Assembly (NCBI RefSeq): GCF_013111185.1
Contig: NZ_WVRE01000001.1
Coordinates: forward strand, 372,001 to 436,000
Source: Ruegeria sp. HKCCD7303
Lineage (GTDB): Bacteria > Pseudomonadota > Alphaproteobacteria > Rhodobacterales > Rhodobacteraceae
Direction of reading: 5' to 3'
DNA length: 64,000 nucleotides
The notes under the pieces are model-generated. The model was not told the origin of the DNA, made no database searches, and saw nothing but the letters and a program-made list of their open reading frames with translations. Of the stretch, positions 1 to 9,187 are shown in pieces (within the stretch, counting starts at the first letter, position 1; every line of letters begins with the position of its first letter). Position numbers and translations under genes: made by a program.

Positions 1-7
1 TTCTCGT

Positions 8-1012
8 TCAAACGGTTTCGGCGTGTTCCAGCAGGCAAGCCGTTTCGCGCCCGCCGCGCCCCGCTTTCAGTTCAGGAACAGTGGTGCGGCACTCAGCGGT
101 CGCCACGGGGCAACGCGGGTGGAAGGTACATCCAGATGGCGGATCTAGCGGCGACGGAATTTCCCCCTCAATCGGGGCAAAATCACGCCGGCGCTGATCA
201 AGGCGCGGAGCCTCTGCAAGCAGCGCTTTCGTGTAGGGATGGCGCGGGTCCGAAAAAATTTCCTCAGTCGATGCGCTCTCGACAATGCGGCCCAGATACA
301 TGATCGCCACGCGGTCGGCGATGTGTTCGACGACGCTCAGGTCATGGCTGATGAACAGATAGGTCAGGCCCAGCTCTTCGCGCAGATCCATGAACAAGTT
401 GATAACCTGCGCCTGGATCGACACGTCCAGCGCAGCGATGGCTTCGTCGCAGACAAGGAACTTCGGCTTCACGGCGAGCGCACGTGCAATTCCAATCCGT
501 TGCCTCTGACCGCCGGAAAACTGATGCGCGTAACGCCGCTTGAGCGACGGGTCGAGGCCGACCTTGCGCATCACGTCGTCCACGTATTCCGCACTCTCTG
601 CTTTGCTGACGATCCCATGCATACGCGGTGCTTCGCCGATGATATCTTCGACGCGCATTCGCGGATTTAGGCTGGCAAAGGGGTCCTGGAAGATCATCTG
701 AATTGCGAGGGTCGCCGCGCGTTTGTCGGTGCCGTTCAACGTCGCAACATCTTTGCCTCCGTAGAACATCTGTCCGTCACTTGCAGGGTGAATGCCGGCA
801 ACAACACGTCCCAAAGTGGACTTGCCGCAGCCGGATTCGCCGACCAATCCCAGAACCTCACCCTTTTGAATCGACAGGTTCACGTTATCGACAGCATGGA
901 CCGTTTCTTCCCGGATGTTTGCGCCAAGTCGCTGTGCGATTTTCCCCGCGACGTCCAAACGTTTGGTGAAGCGCTTCGAAACGCCTCGGATTTCAACGAG
1001 CGGCTCAGTCAA
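8..1012 (-). CDS. Peptide ABC transporter ATP-binding protein (DppF/OppF type)
   Basis: Second ATPase of a dipeptide/oligopeptide importer; it powers uptake at the inner membrane with the other ATPase and two permeases. Of 334 residues, Walker A is GESGCGKS at 58-65, the signature FSGGQ is at 165-169 and Walker B ends in D189-E190. The C-terminal oligopeptide-ATPase extension carries the HPYTKALL and GCTFHPRCP motifs, known in Opp/Dpp ATPases to hold a Cys cluster. The start is TTG overlapping the upstream gene's stop as TTGA, and an AAGGAG ribosome site lies 8 bases before it, so the unusual start is well supported. Last gene of the five-gene minus-strand operon. Substrate cannot be read from sequence. 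Confidence 0.93.
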   Translation of the reverse strand: MTEPLVEIRGVSKRFTKRLDVAGKIAQRLGANIREETVHAVDNVNLSIQKGEVLGLVGESGCGKSTLGRVVAGIHPASDGQMFYGGKDVATLNGTDKRAATLAIQMIFQDPFASLNPRMRVEDIIGEAPRMHGIVSKAESAEYVDDVMRKVGLDPSLKRRYAHQFSGGQRQRIGIARALAVKPKFLVCDEAIAALDVSIQAQVINLFMDLREELGLTYLFISHDLSVVEHIADRVAIMYLGRIVESASTEEIFSDPRHPYTKALLAEAPRLDQRRRDFAPIEGEIPSPLDPPSGCTFHPRCPVATAECRTTVPELKAGRGGRETACLLEHAETV

Positions 1013-1986
1013 AGCGTCGTCTCCTTGGTGCGTTGCGGATTGAAACAGCGAAGGCTGCGGCCATCCACGTCCTTAATCGGGGGGCGCTTGGAACACGCTG
1101 CCGTTAGGGCCTGACAACGCGGTCCAAAGGCGCATCCTTCAGGCAGGGCGAGCATGTTTGGCGTCATCCCTTCGATCTGGAACAAACGCTGCCCACGCCG
1201 GTTCGCCGTCGGAACCGATCCGAGAAGCCCGACCGTATAGGGATGCAACGGACGGTCGATAACATCGTCGATACCGCCTTGCTCAACGATCCGTCCTGCG
1301 TACATCACCGAAATCCGGTCCGCGAGCCCTGCCACAACGGCAAGGTCATGCGTGATCCAGATCATCGCAGTTCCCGTGCGTTTCGTCAGCTTCTGTGCCT
1401 CGTGGATGATCTGCGCCTGAATTGTCACGTCGAGCGCTGTCGTCGGCTCGTCGGCAATAATGAGGTCCGGCTGGTTCAAGAAGGCTGTCGCAATCGCCAC
1501 GCGCTGCCGCATCCCACCGGAAAGCTGATGCGGATAGGCTTGCAATCGCTCTTCCGGCGATGGGATGCCAACCAAACCAAGCGCATCACGGCTTCTTTCC
1601 CAGGCGGTTTGGCGGCTTACGTTTTCATGGGCGAGAATGGCCTCGATCATCTGCGTATCGACGCGCAGGACCGGGTTGAGCGTCATCATCGGATCCTGAA
1701 AGATCATCGAGATTCGGTTGCCACGCAAGGTCTTGAGTCGCTCTTCCGGTGCGTTCGCGATCTCGTCACCATTAAAACGGATTGACCCATCGACGATGCG
1801 CCCGGGAGGTTCGATCAGCCCAAGGATGGAAAACCCGGTGATCGACTTGCCCGACCCGGACTCACCCACCAGACCCATTACCTCGCCCTTGGAGACGGTG
1901 AAATCCACACCATCTACGGCCTTGACCACACCCGCGTGCGTGAAGAAGTGGGTCTTCAGCCCGCTGACTTCGAGTACTTCAGTCAT
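1009..1986 (-). CDS. Peptide ABC transporter ATP-binding protein (DppD/OppD type)
   Basis: First ATPase of the peptide importer, 325 residues. Walker A GESGSGKS is at 41-48, signature LSGGM at 155-159, Walker B ends D179-E180, and the C-terminal oligopeptide motif (HPYTVGLL, then EGCAFGPRC) is complete. It pairs with the next ATPase, as usual in Dpp/Opp systems where two different ATPases form a heterodimer. It starts with ATG overlapping the permease stop by four bases (ATGA) and ends by overlapping the next start, so the genes are translationally coupled. Confidence 0.94.
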   Translation of the reverse strand: MTEVLEVSGLKTHFFTHAGVVKAVDGVDFTVSKGEVMGLVGESGSGKSITGFSILGLIEPPGRIVDGSIRFNGDEIANAPEERLKTLRGNRISMIFQDPMMTLNPVLRVDTQMIEAILAHENVSRQTAWERSRDALGLVGIPSPEERLQAYPHQLSGGMRQRVAIATAFLNQPDLIIADEPTTALDVTIQAQIIHEAQKLTKRTGTAMIWITHDLAVVAGLADRISVMYAGRIVEQGGIDDVIDRPLHPYTVGLLGSVPTANRRGQRLFQIEGMTPNMLALPEGCAFGPRCQALTAACSKRPPIKDVDGRSLRCFNPQRTKETTL

Positions 1987-2906
1987 CTCTTCAACCTCGG
2001 GTTCAGAACATCGCGCAAATGGTCGCCAACAAGGTTGATGGACACCACCGTCATTAACAGCGCGACGCCGGGAAAAACGGAAATCCAGTAGCGTCCTGAA
2101 AGCATGTATTCGAATCCATTTGCGATCAGCACCCCGATCGACGGCTCAGTCTGTGGAAGTCCTACGCCAAGGAACGAAAGCGTCGCTTCCAATGAGATCG
2201 CACTGGCGGTTTGTACCGTGCCAACGACAATCAGAGGCGCCATGCAATTCGGGAGAATATGCCGAAAGACGATCCGCGAACGCGAAATGCCGAGACATTG
2301 TGCGGCTTCAACATATTCCTTTCCACGCTCGACAAGCGCGGTCGCGCGCACCGTGCGGGCGTAGTAGGCCCATTGCGCAATTACGAGGGCAAGAATGATC
2401 TTGTCGACACCCTTACCAAGTGCCGCAACCATCATCAGCGCAACCAGCGATGCCGGGAACGAAAGTTGAAGATCCACGATGCGCATAATGAACGCTTCGG
2501 TCCGGCCACCAGCGTAGGCCGCGACCAGACCGATCGCCATACCGATCAGAAGGGCAATCACTCCAGATGCAAGCCCAACGGTCAGAGAGATACGCAAACC
2601 ATAGAGAATTGCCGAGTAGAGATCGCGCCCAGACCCGTCCGAGCCGAGCCACATTGTATATCCGTCGAAGGCTTCGGAACCTGGCGGCAAGCGCCCATCC
2701 ATGACGCTGACCTGACCAAGATCGTAGGGGTTCTGCGGTGTGATCCAGGGTGCCAGGATGGCCAAAAGAACGATGATCAGGAATATGCCGAGCGCCGCTG
2801 TCGCGATCCTGCTTTCGAAGAACTCGGCCCGAAATCGCTGGAACGGCGTCTCGACCTTAGGGGATTTGGCGGTGGTCAGCGAATGATCTGTGACGGTGTC
2901 GGTCAT
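1983..2906 (-). CDS. Peptide ABC transporter permease (DppC/OppC type)
   Basis: Inner-membrane permease of the importer, about 307 residues. A cytosolic N-terminus is followed by one membrane helix (IFLIIVLLAILAPWI), a periplasmic loop, and the BPD_transp_1 core. The ATPase-contact EAA-type loop reads EYVEAAQCLGISRSRIVFRHI. An in-frame longer reading exists upstream to 3074, but its extra residues are arginine-rich and antisense-like. The ATG at 2906 overlaps the upstream permease stop as ATGA and gives the normal N-terminus for the family. Confidence 0.92.
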   Translation of the reverse strand: MTDTVTDHSLTTAKSPKVETPFQRFRAEFFESRIATAALGIFLIIVLLAILAPWITPQNPYDLGQVSVMDGRLPPGSEAFDGYTMWLGSDGSGRDLYSAILYGLRISLTVGLASGVIALLIGMAIGLVAAYAGGRTEAFIMRIVDLQLSFPASLVALMMVAALGKGVDKIILALVIAQWAYYARTVRATALVERGKEYVEAAQCLGISRSRIVFRHILPNCMAPLIVVGTVQTASAISLEATLSFLGVGLPQTEPSIGVLIANGFEYMLSGRYWISVFPGVALLMTVVSINLVGDHLRDVLNPRLKR

Positions 2907-3880
2907 GCGCCCTGATCCTGCAAACGAACCCTCGGATCGAGGATCGAGTAAAGTATGTCGACGATCAGATTGATCAGCACGAAGAACAGTACGATGATCA
3001 TCAGATAGGCGACGACGACAGGCCGATCCAATTGCAGTATTGCGTCGATCAGCAGTTTGCCCATTCCCGGCCACGCGAAGATTGATTCAGTCACCACCGA
3101 GAACCCGATCAAACTGCCGAATTCGAGGCCCATGACGGTCACTACCGGGATCATAATGTTCTTCATTACATGCACCAGAATGATGCGTCGGGTCGAAAGC
3201 CCTTTGGCCCGGGCATATTTAACGTAATCCTGTCCCATCGCTTCCCTGACACCCGCTCGGGTGAGACGGATTGCCAGCGAAATCTTAAGAAGTGCCAGGT
3301 TGAGAGCAGGCAGGAAGATGTGGCTCAACCCATCGAGCGTAAAAAGGCTGCTGTGAATCCCAAGAAACGAGCCGATGTCGCCACGACCTGTCGCAGGGAC
3401 CCATCTAAGTTCTACGGCAAACAGCATGATGAGCATTAGTCCGACCCAGAAGGTCGGCAGCGAGAAACCGAGAATCGAGCCAGCCATAACGCCTTTGGAA
3501 AGCGGGCTGTCGGGATAGAGCCCGGCATAAAGCCCCAATGGAATTCCGATCACGATGGCAAGAAAGAGTGCACTGAAGGCCAGTTCCATCGTGGCAGGCA
3601 TATGGTGCAGGATCAGTTTGAGCGCGGGCTCACCGAAGACGAAGCTATCGCCGAGGTCACCCTGTGCCGCACCTTTGAGGAACAACCAGTACTGTTCCCA
3701 AATAGGCCGATCCAATCCAAGCCGTCGAATGGCCGCTTCGATGTCAGCCTGATCCGCGTCGGGGCTTACCAGCATGTAGACCGGGTCACCAACGATGTTG
3801 ACGCCAAAAAAGACAATCACCGACATCAGGAAGACAACAAGCATTGCTTGCAGCAATCGGCGAATGACAAAAACGGTCAT
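2903..3880 (-). CDS. Peptide ABC transporter permease (DppB/OppB type)
   Basis: Inner-membrane permease, 325 residues. It begins with the typical DppB N-terminus (VIRRLLQAMLVVFLMSVIVF), then a periplasmic segment and five further hydrophobic segments. The EAA-type loop reads DYVKYARAKGLSTRRIILVH. It forms the channel with the DppC-type permease encoded immediately downstream. It lies 60 bases after the binding-protein gene in the same orientation and overlaps the next gene by four bases. Confidence 0.93.
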   Translation of the reverse strand: MTVFVIRRLLQAMLVVFLMSVIVFFGVNIVGDPVYMLVSPDADQADIEAAIRRLGLDRPIWEQYWLFLKGAAQGDLGDSFVFGEPALKLILHHMPATMELAFSALFLAIVIGIPLGLYAGLYPDSPLSKGVMAGSILGFSLPTFWVGLMLIMLFAVELRWVPATGRGDIGSFLGIHSSLFTLDGLSHIFLPALNLALLKISLAIRLTRAGVREAMGQDYVKYARAKGLSTRRIILVHVMKNIMIPVVTVMGLEFGSLIGFSVVTESIFAWPGMGKLLIDAILQLDRPVVVAYLMIIVLFFVLINLIVDILYSILDPRVRLQDQGA

Positions 3881-3940
3881 GAGGACATTCCCTGGGCAAA
3901 GGCTGCGGGCCGCTGCGAAGGCGGCCCGGATGCATTGCGG

Positions 3941-5521
3941 TTACTCTTTCACGACGCCTGTCGCGAGAGTGTATTCGTCGGTCCGAGGGATGTAGCTCAG
4001 ACCTTTTTTGGCCGCCCAGGTGTTGACCTGGAAGTGCGTCGGAATGATCGCCACGTTCTCGATCGCGCGCTCTGTTGCCGCGGCGAGCAGTTCCTGCCGC
4101 TTTGCGTCATCGACTGTTCGCAGGGCTTCTTCGATCAACGCGTCGGTTTCAGCATCCGAGTGTCGGCCACGGTTTGATGATCCAAAGCCCGCATCCTTGT
4201 CATGGGTGTGGATCAGCGATTTGAGAGGCGAGGACGCTTCGCCGGACCCCGCGCCCCATCCGACGAGGATAAAGCTGAACTCCGGCAGACCCTCTGGGCT
4301 GCCTTTGGAAGCGCGCCCAAAGTATACCGAGCGCGGCATGGTTTCGACGGCTGTCTTGATGCCAACACGGGTCAACATTTGCGCAATTGCCTCGGCAATT
4401 TTGGCGTCGTTGATGTAACGGTCATTCGGCCCATGGATTGTCATTTCAAATCCATCGGGATAACCGGCTTCAGCCAGAAGCGCTTTAGCACCGTCTGGAT
4501 CATAGGCCACGACGTCCAAATTGTCAGACACGCCAAAGAACCCCTCGGGCAGAAGCTGACCGGCGGGCAGGGCAACCCCTTCCATGACACGCTCAACGAT
4601 TGCATCGCGGTTGATCGCCATGCTGATCGCCTTACGGACGCGGACGTCCATGAGGGGGTTCTTGATATCGCCGCCACCGTTGGCCTTCACAAAGGGTGAA
4701 TCCTCGCGGAATTGGTCCATGTGAAGATAGATCACTCGGTTGGACACGCCCTGGCTCAACTGAATACCGTCATTGCCCTGAAGTGTTGTGATATCGGTCG
4801 TTGGTACGCCCGATATCATGTCCACATCACCGGCAAGAAGCGATGCAACACGGCTCGGACCGGACGTGATTGGGCGGAATTCCACCTCGGACCAGATCGG
4901 TGCATCACCCCAGTAGTCGTCGTTCCGTACCAGCACGATGCTTTCACCCGGCGTGTAACTTTGGAACTTGAACGGCCCTGTGCCGATGGTGGCCGTACCC
5001 GCGTTGAAGTCTTCCGTCGTTGCTTCGCAGCCCACTTCTGAGATCACAGGGATCGTGGAAATGTCGTTGCCCATTAACGGATAAGGTGCGGCCGTTTTGA
5101 AATGCACCGTGTAGTCATCGATTTTGACGACTTCCTTACCCTTGAGATAAGTGCCGTATCCCGATGGAGAGTTCGGTACGTCCGGCGCGCGCGCCATGGT
5201 GCAGACTACATCGTCTGCCGTAAAGTCACTTCCGTCGTGAAACTTTACGCCCTCACGCAGCTTGAACTCCCAAGTCAATTCATCAATCGGCTCCCATGAC
5301 ACGGCAAGACCCGGCGATAGGCGCTGCTTCTCATCCTGCGCGATCAGCCGGTCAAAGATGTGCACGGACATCGCGTTGTTCGGACCCAGGTTGTGAAAAT
5401 GCGGATCGAGTGACGTCGGCTCCGAAGCGAGGCCGATCGTTAGTTTTTCGGCCGAAACAGCACTGGCGCCGAAAGCCAAAATGCTGACAGCGACGGCTGT
5501 CGCAGATGTGAGTTTCCTCAT
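3941..5521 (-). CDS. Peptide ABC transporter substrate-binding protein (SBP family 5)
   Basis: Periplasmic binding protein that captures the substrate and delivers it to the permeases, 526 residues. It has a signal peptide (MRKLTSATAVAVSILAFGA, cleavage near AVSA/EK), then the family-5 pattern: GLASEPTSLDPH, the WEFKLREGVKFHDGSDFTADDV block and IVLVRNDDYWG. The ATG at 5521 has a GGGAG site 8 bases upstream; a TTG three bases earlier is less likely. First gene of the operon, divergent from a LysR gene, so it is probably under that regulator's control. Family-5 proteins bind peptides, opines or nickel; which one applies here is not visible. Confidence 0.94.
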   Translation of the reverse strand: MRKLTSATAVAVSILAFGASAVSAEKLTIGLASEPTSLDPHFHNLGPNNAMSVHIFDRLIAQDEKQRLSPGLAVSWEPIDELTWEFKLREGVKFHDGSDFTADDVVCTMARAPDVPNSPSGYGTYLKGKEVVKIDDYTVHFKTAAPYPLMGNDISTIPVISEVGCEATTEDFNAGTATIGTGPFKFQSYTPGESIVLVRNDDYWGDAPIWSEVEFRPITSGPSRVASLLAGDVDMISGVPTTDITTLQGNDGIQLSQGVSNRVIYLHMDQFREDSPFVKANGGGDIKNPLMDVRVRKAISMAINRDAIVERVMEGVALPAGQLLPEGFFGVSDNLDVVAYDPDGAKALLAEAGYPDGFEMTIHGPNDRYINDAKIAEAIAQMLTRVGIKTAVETMPRSVYFGRASKGSPEGLPEFSFILVGWGAGSGEASSPLKSLIHTHDKDAGFGSSNRGRHSDAETDALIEEALRTVDDAKRQELLAAATERAIENVAIIPTHFQVNTWAAKKGLSYIPRTDEYTLATGVVKE

Positions 5522-5631
5522 CAAAAAGACTCCCTGTTTGTTTGGCGCTTGTGAATGGGCGAATCTTTGGCCGATCCCGCGCCCTATTAAAAAAGGCTAG
5601 CTACCGCAAAAATCATTGCCAATACTTATTG

Positions 5632-5669
5632 CTATGCGTCTTTGCATAGACCAATCCAAGAGTTTGGAT
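5632..5669. promoter_or_regulatory. Tandem dyads in the divergent LysR/ABC promoter region
   Basis: Two perfect inverted repeats lie side by side between the divergent genes: CTATGC-N6-GCATAG at 5632-5649 and ATCCAA-N4-TTGGAT at 5654-5669. LysR-type regulators usually bind such partial dyads between themselves and a divergent target. The second dyad ends 33 bases before the regulator's start, fitting autoregulation. That these are the operators is inference. Confidence 0.5.
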
Positions 5670-5702
5670 GTTCAGCCGCTCGTACCGGGGGAGTAATGTA
5701 GC

Positions 5703-6614
5703 ATGACAGAACACAGACACAGACTGCGCGAGTTCGAGTCGCTAAGAGCCGTGATCACGACTGGGACAACCATCGGCGCCGCGCGGCGTCTCGGGATTTC
5801 GCAGTCTGCCGTGAGCCGGTCCTTATCACAACTCGAGGCCCGTGTTGGGCGATCGCTCTTTCTCCGGCGATCGGGACGTATCGACCCAACAGACGAAGCC
5901 TTGCGTCTCAACGAAAAACTGGACCCAATTTTCGAGACGCTGGCGGACATTGAGGGCGCAGAATGGGCTACTCCGGATAACGAGCCGTTACGCCTGATCG
6001 TGCCGCCGACTCTGGCACATCACTTTGTCATCTCCAGGGTGGCCAGTTTTCTCAAGAAGAATGAAGGAAAGCAGCTTCAATTGGATATTCAGGCCACGGA
6101 CGTGCTGGTCGCCGGCATTCTCGACCTCCGCTATGATCTTGGTTTGACGAGTGCGATGATCCAAAGAACTGGTGTTCATCTCATGCCTTGGCGCCGCAGT
6201 CAGGTGGTCTGCGCCATGCCGAGCAACCATCCGCTATCGGAAAAACGAGTGGTGACGCCGCACGACCTTGAAGGCGTCGCGCTGATCGAGTTTCTGCGAA
6301 GGCTGGGGACGCGAGCGATCACAGAAAAGATCTTTGCGCGCGCTGGAATTCGGCCGAAACAAGTCGCAGAAACGGCAACGAACATGGCCGCACTGGAGCT
6401 CGTCCGCGAGGGTTTGGGCGTGACGCTGATCAATCCCTTCCCGTTGTTGTCGTCAGGGATGGAAGGTGTCGTCGTCAGGCCATTTGACGCCGCCATTTTT
6501 TATGACACGAGCTTTGTACTTCCATCAGGCAGGCCACCTTCTCAGCTTGCCCGCCAGTTCATGCAATTTGTCAAGTTGACGACGCCGCAGGACAAATACT
6601 CAGAGCCCGTCTAG
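5703..6614 (+). CDS. LysR family transcriptional regulator
   Basis: Likely regulator of the divergent peptide-importer operon and perhaps of the M81 peptidase gene. Of 303 residues, an N-terminal winged helix-turn-helix covers roughly 8-65 (ESLRAVITTGTTIGAARRLG then QSAVSRSLSQLEARVG), followed by a LysR effector-binding domain. A purine-rich GGGGGAG site precedes the ATG by about 10 bases. The 3' end overlaps the convergent peptidase gene by four bases, so the stop codons interlock. The effector is unknown; a peptide or amino acid would fit the neighbourhood. Confidence 0.92.
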   Translation: MTEHRHRLREFESLRAVITTGTTIGAARRLGISQSAVSRSLSQLEARVGRSLFLRRSGRIDPTDEALRLNEKLDPIFETLADIEGAEWATPDNEPLRLIVPPTLAHHFVISRVASFLKKNEGKQLQLDIQATDVLVAGILDLRYDLGLTSAMIQRTGVHLMPWRRSQVVCAMPSNHPLSEKRVVTPHDLEGVALIEFLRRLGTRAITEKIFARAGIRPKQVAETATNMAALELVREGLGVTLINPFPLLSSGMEGVVVRPFDAAIFYDTSFVLPSGRPPSQLARQFMQFVKLTTPQDKYSEPV

Positions 6615-8152
6615 CGCAGCATCTTAGCCGACCACGAGGTGTCGACGTCCATCGGAAAGTTCGGTCGTGGCAAATTCGCAAACGGCCAGCGGTCGTGAAC
6701 TGGCGACGTAAGCCCGCCCGTGTCGACCTCAAATACCTGGTTTGGCCCAAACCAGTTGGAAAACCCGGCCCGAAAGTGGCCTCTGGATTTCACAACAACA
6801 GTCCGGGCAGACGCAATATCCAGCCCGAACATATGAAAGAACACGGGGTCGGCAGTCTGTGTGCGATCGGTGATCACCACCACGGTGATACCACCAATAC
6901 GAAGCGCAGCGGATGGCCCTAGGGCCAATCTCCGACCTGCCGTCATGCCCAGTTCACCTACCACATCTCCATTATGGAGACCCAAGACCTCTGCATCCGC
7001 CTCAAAAGGCACATCCCATTGCGCCCAGAAAGCGCTGGAATCGGAAGACCGGTTGAATCGTGCCCTGAATTTGCCGCCGACACCGATGCCATGGGCTTCG
7101 TTCGCAAGTTCCGGATCACAAAAGGAACCGAATAGGCATACTTCGACTTTTGCCGCATGAAGAGCGGCTAACAGTTCCGTCGTCCTGCCACTGCCGCCGC
7201 CACCAGGATTGTCACCGGCATCGGAGAAAATCACAGGCGTGCGCGCTTGGTCAGCGGAAATTGAGATCGCTTCCGTCACGGATGTCAGTTTCCGAACGAA
7301 ATCCTTCCTCAATGACCAGGCCATGTCTGCCAATTCTTCCGCCAGTGCATTGGCCGCCTTCTGGTCCTCACGCGCGGTGACAACGATGCTCAGACCGTTG
7401 TCGGGCGTGTCGGAGAAAAGGAAATTACCGAAGATCGATACGTTTAGAATCTCACCTCGACCTTCGGCTTGTCGTCGCTGACCATGGTCGATCAGCGTGC
7501 CATACGGGTGCTCGGCACTTAGCAGGGTCACGGATGCCGGAACAAGAGGCAGTTTGACATGCGCGGTTTGGGGCCGGACGCCCGACGCCAAAACCCGGCG
7601 CAGCGAAAAGGCGGCTTCCTCGCCACGTTCTATCTGATCGACGTGAGGATTGGTCCGATAGCCGACGATCAGGTCACAGGCATCGACCATCCGTTGTGAG
7701 ATATTTGCATGCAGATCGAGTGTCGCAATGACAGGTATGTCCGGTCCTACAACTCCCCGAATGTGTGACATCAACAAACCGTCAGGGTCGTGGTCATGCT
7801 CGGCAACCATCGCGCCGTGGTTGCAGATGTAGACTGCGTCAACAGGGCCAGCTGAGCGCAGCATGTCTTCCGAAGTCGCTATGACCTCTTCGATTACAGA
7901 TTTTCGTACTGGACCCGCCGGGTGGCTGGCTGCCAAGATACAGGGTACCGGCGTCCAGTCGCCCGTAGCATCCATCGCCCTGACAAAGGCTGCAAATTCT
8001 ATTGCCAGCTTTGGTGTCGCGGATCTCGCTTCAGACATCAAAGCATCGCCTGAAAGCCATGTCAGAGACTTAAAGTCCGACAAATCAGCCGGCGGTGCAA
8101 AACGATTTGACTCGAGAATCGCGCCAAGGAGGGCGATCTTTGGAACCTTCAT
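6611..8152 (-). CDS. M81 family metallopeptidase (MlrC-like)
   Basis: Predicted zinc hydrolase of the microcystinase C (MlrC) family, about 513 residues, which cleaves small or modified peptides. Candidate metal ligands are D146 and H148 in ATLDLHANIS and H170 in TNPHVD; the 2- and 22-residue spacings match what is known for Sphingomonas MlrC (recalled, not checked). The C-terminal MlrC domain contains DNPGGGGSG. The ATG at 8152 has AAAGG 8 bases upstream and gives the usual N-terminus (MKVPKIALLGA); a TTG 57 bases earlier lacks a ribosome site. Beside a peptide importer it probably processes the imported substrate. Confidence 0.88.
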   Translation of the reverse strand: MKVPKIALLGAILESNRFAPPADLSDFKSLTWLSGDALMSEARSATPKLAIEFAAFVRAMDATGDWTPVPCILAASHPAGPVRKSVIEEVIATSEDMLRSAGPVDAVYICNHGAMVAEHDHDPDGLLMSHIRGVVGPDIPVIATLDLHANISQRMVDACDLIVGYRTNPHVDQIERGEEAAFSLRRVLASGVRPQTAHVKLPLVPASVTLLSAEHPYGTLIDHGQRRQAEGRGEILNVSIFGNFLFSDTPDNGLSIVVTAREDQKAANALAEELADMAWSLRKDFVRKLTSVTEAISISADQARTPVIFSDAGDNPGGGGSGRTTELLAALHAAKVEVCLFGSFCDPELANEAHGIGVGGKFRARFNRSSDSSAFWAQWDVPFEADAEVLGLHNGDVVGELGMTAGRRLALGPSAALRIGGITVVVITDRTQTADPVFFHMFGLDIASARTVVVKSRGHFRAGFSNWFGPNQVFEVDTGGLTSPVHDRWPFANLPRPNFPMDVDTSWSAKMLR

Positions 8153-8219
8153 GCGAGAGGCCTTTGGAAATGCAACACAATGCGAGGAAACATGAGTAGG
8201 TGATTTCAATCAAGGTATC

Positions 8220-8804
8220 ATGCGTCTTCTCTTTTCTAGGAAAACCCCTGCCGCCCTGCGTCTTTCCTATAACGCGACGCGCAAACGATCAGTGCCACCC
8301 GTTATGCTGACAGAAGTTTCCGGAGAATTCGTAAAGATTGTTTGGGCCGATGACCCAGACGTTCACCTCATGCGCGGCGCACCGGATCGCCCACCCGCCC
8401 GGTTCAATCGCCGGGGGCAGGACGCTTTGTATCTGAGCCCTGATGTCGAAAGCGCAAAAGTCGCTATTGGTCAGGACGTCAGGAAGGATGATCGCCCGCG
8501 GGTTGTGTTGACTTTCGAGGTGGAACGATGCGCGTTGTTCGATTTGCGCAGCCCCGAAGCCGCAGATATCTATGCGCTTGCCAGTCAACCCTGGCGCAAA
8601 CTCGTAGCTGCCGGTAGGGATCCGTCCTCATGGTTCGCTGCTGATCGGATCAGAGCAGACGGGCATATCGGATTGATTGATCCCTCACGAAGGCGCCCGG
8701 GCCTTTGGCACATCACTCTTTTTCGATGGAACGAGGCGAGCGCACCTGGCGTATTTCGGCGTAGTGAAGTGAAACCGGTTACCGTCCTGCTGGACTATCG
8801 ATGA
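8220..8804 (+). CDS. RES-domain-like protein, orphan
   Basis: Protein of 194 residues with a core resembling the RES domain (NAD+-degrading toxins such as MbcT/ParT): HLMRGAPDRPPARFNRRGQ then DALYLSPDVESA, followed by RVVLTFEVE. In RES toxins an Arg, a Tyr and a Glu are catalytic. The Arg and Tyr positions look present, but the Glu usually about 11 residues after the Tyr appears to be Ala. No Xre/MbcA-type antitoxin gene lies next to it, so it may be a divergent or inactive member. It is divergent from the M81 gene by 67 bases. An internal Met at residue 28 is an alternative start. Confidence 0.6.
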   Translation: MRLLFSRKTPAALRLSYNATRKRSVPPVMLTEVSGEFVKIVWADDPDVHLMRGAPDRPPARFNRRGQDALYLSPDVESAKVAIGQDVRKDDRPRVVLTFEVERCALFDLRSPEAADIYALASQPWRKLVAAGRDPSSWFAADRIRADGHIGLIDPSRRRPGLWHITLFRWNEASAPGVFRRSEVKPVTVLLDYR

Positions 8805-8827
8805 CTTTTCGCTTTGCTTTTTCCTGT

Positions 8828-8850
8828 CGCAGCGAATGGCGGCTTTGCGG
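8828..8850 (+). repeat. Extragenic repeat CGCAGCGAATG..., copy 1
   Basis: 23-base unit reading CGCAGCGAATGGCGGCTTT then GCGG. The second copy at 9188-9210 matches at 18 of 23 positions in the same orientation. I recall similar CGCAGCGAA(T/C)GTC-GCTTT motifs as common extragenic sequences in roseobacters; that is recollection, not a search. Confidence 0.5.
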
Positions 8851-8903
8851 ATTGCGACCGCAGTAATGCTAAAGGCTGCTGATAATCCGTTAAGGGCCTA
8901 TTT

Positions 8904-9111
8904 TGTTGAAAAACTCCTGTTTTGCGCGGTTCCGAGTGAAAAATTGCCCGTACAGGCCCGGAAGAATTTTTCAGCTGAGGGGTCGGCCAACATCTGATGC
9001 TGGCGGCCAGCGGCCGTCTCAAAGCCCGCCAATGATGGTGGCAGTGGACTTTCTCGATTGGTCGCCGTTTCGCGAAAATCGCCGCTTTCTGTATTTTGGA
9101 GTTTTTCAACA
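8904..9111. mobile_element. MITE-like element or IS remnant with 14-base inverted repeats
   Basis: TGTTGAAAAACTCC at 8904-8917 and its exact reverse complement GGAGTTTTTCAACA at 9098-9111 bound a 208-base segment with no transposase. Termini beginning TGTTGAAAAACTC resemble those of some bacterial IS elements (family uncertain). No clear target-site duplication is visible. Probably a non-autonomous derivative or the leftover of a larger insertion sequence. Confidence 0.55.
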
Positions 9112-9187
9112 GTATCGGCCGTTTGTTGACGTTGAGGCTTGCGACCCGACTGTCTTGTTCGTCCGCAATGCGGTCATTGGCACTAAG

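Noticed and set aside
1983-3074. Longer DppC-type permease start at 3074
   Set aside because: The extra 56 residues are an arginine-rich shadow of the upstream permease gene; the ATGA overlap at 2906 is the natural start.
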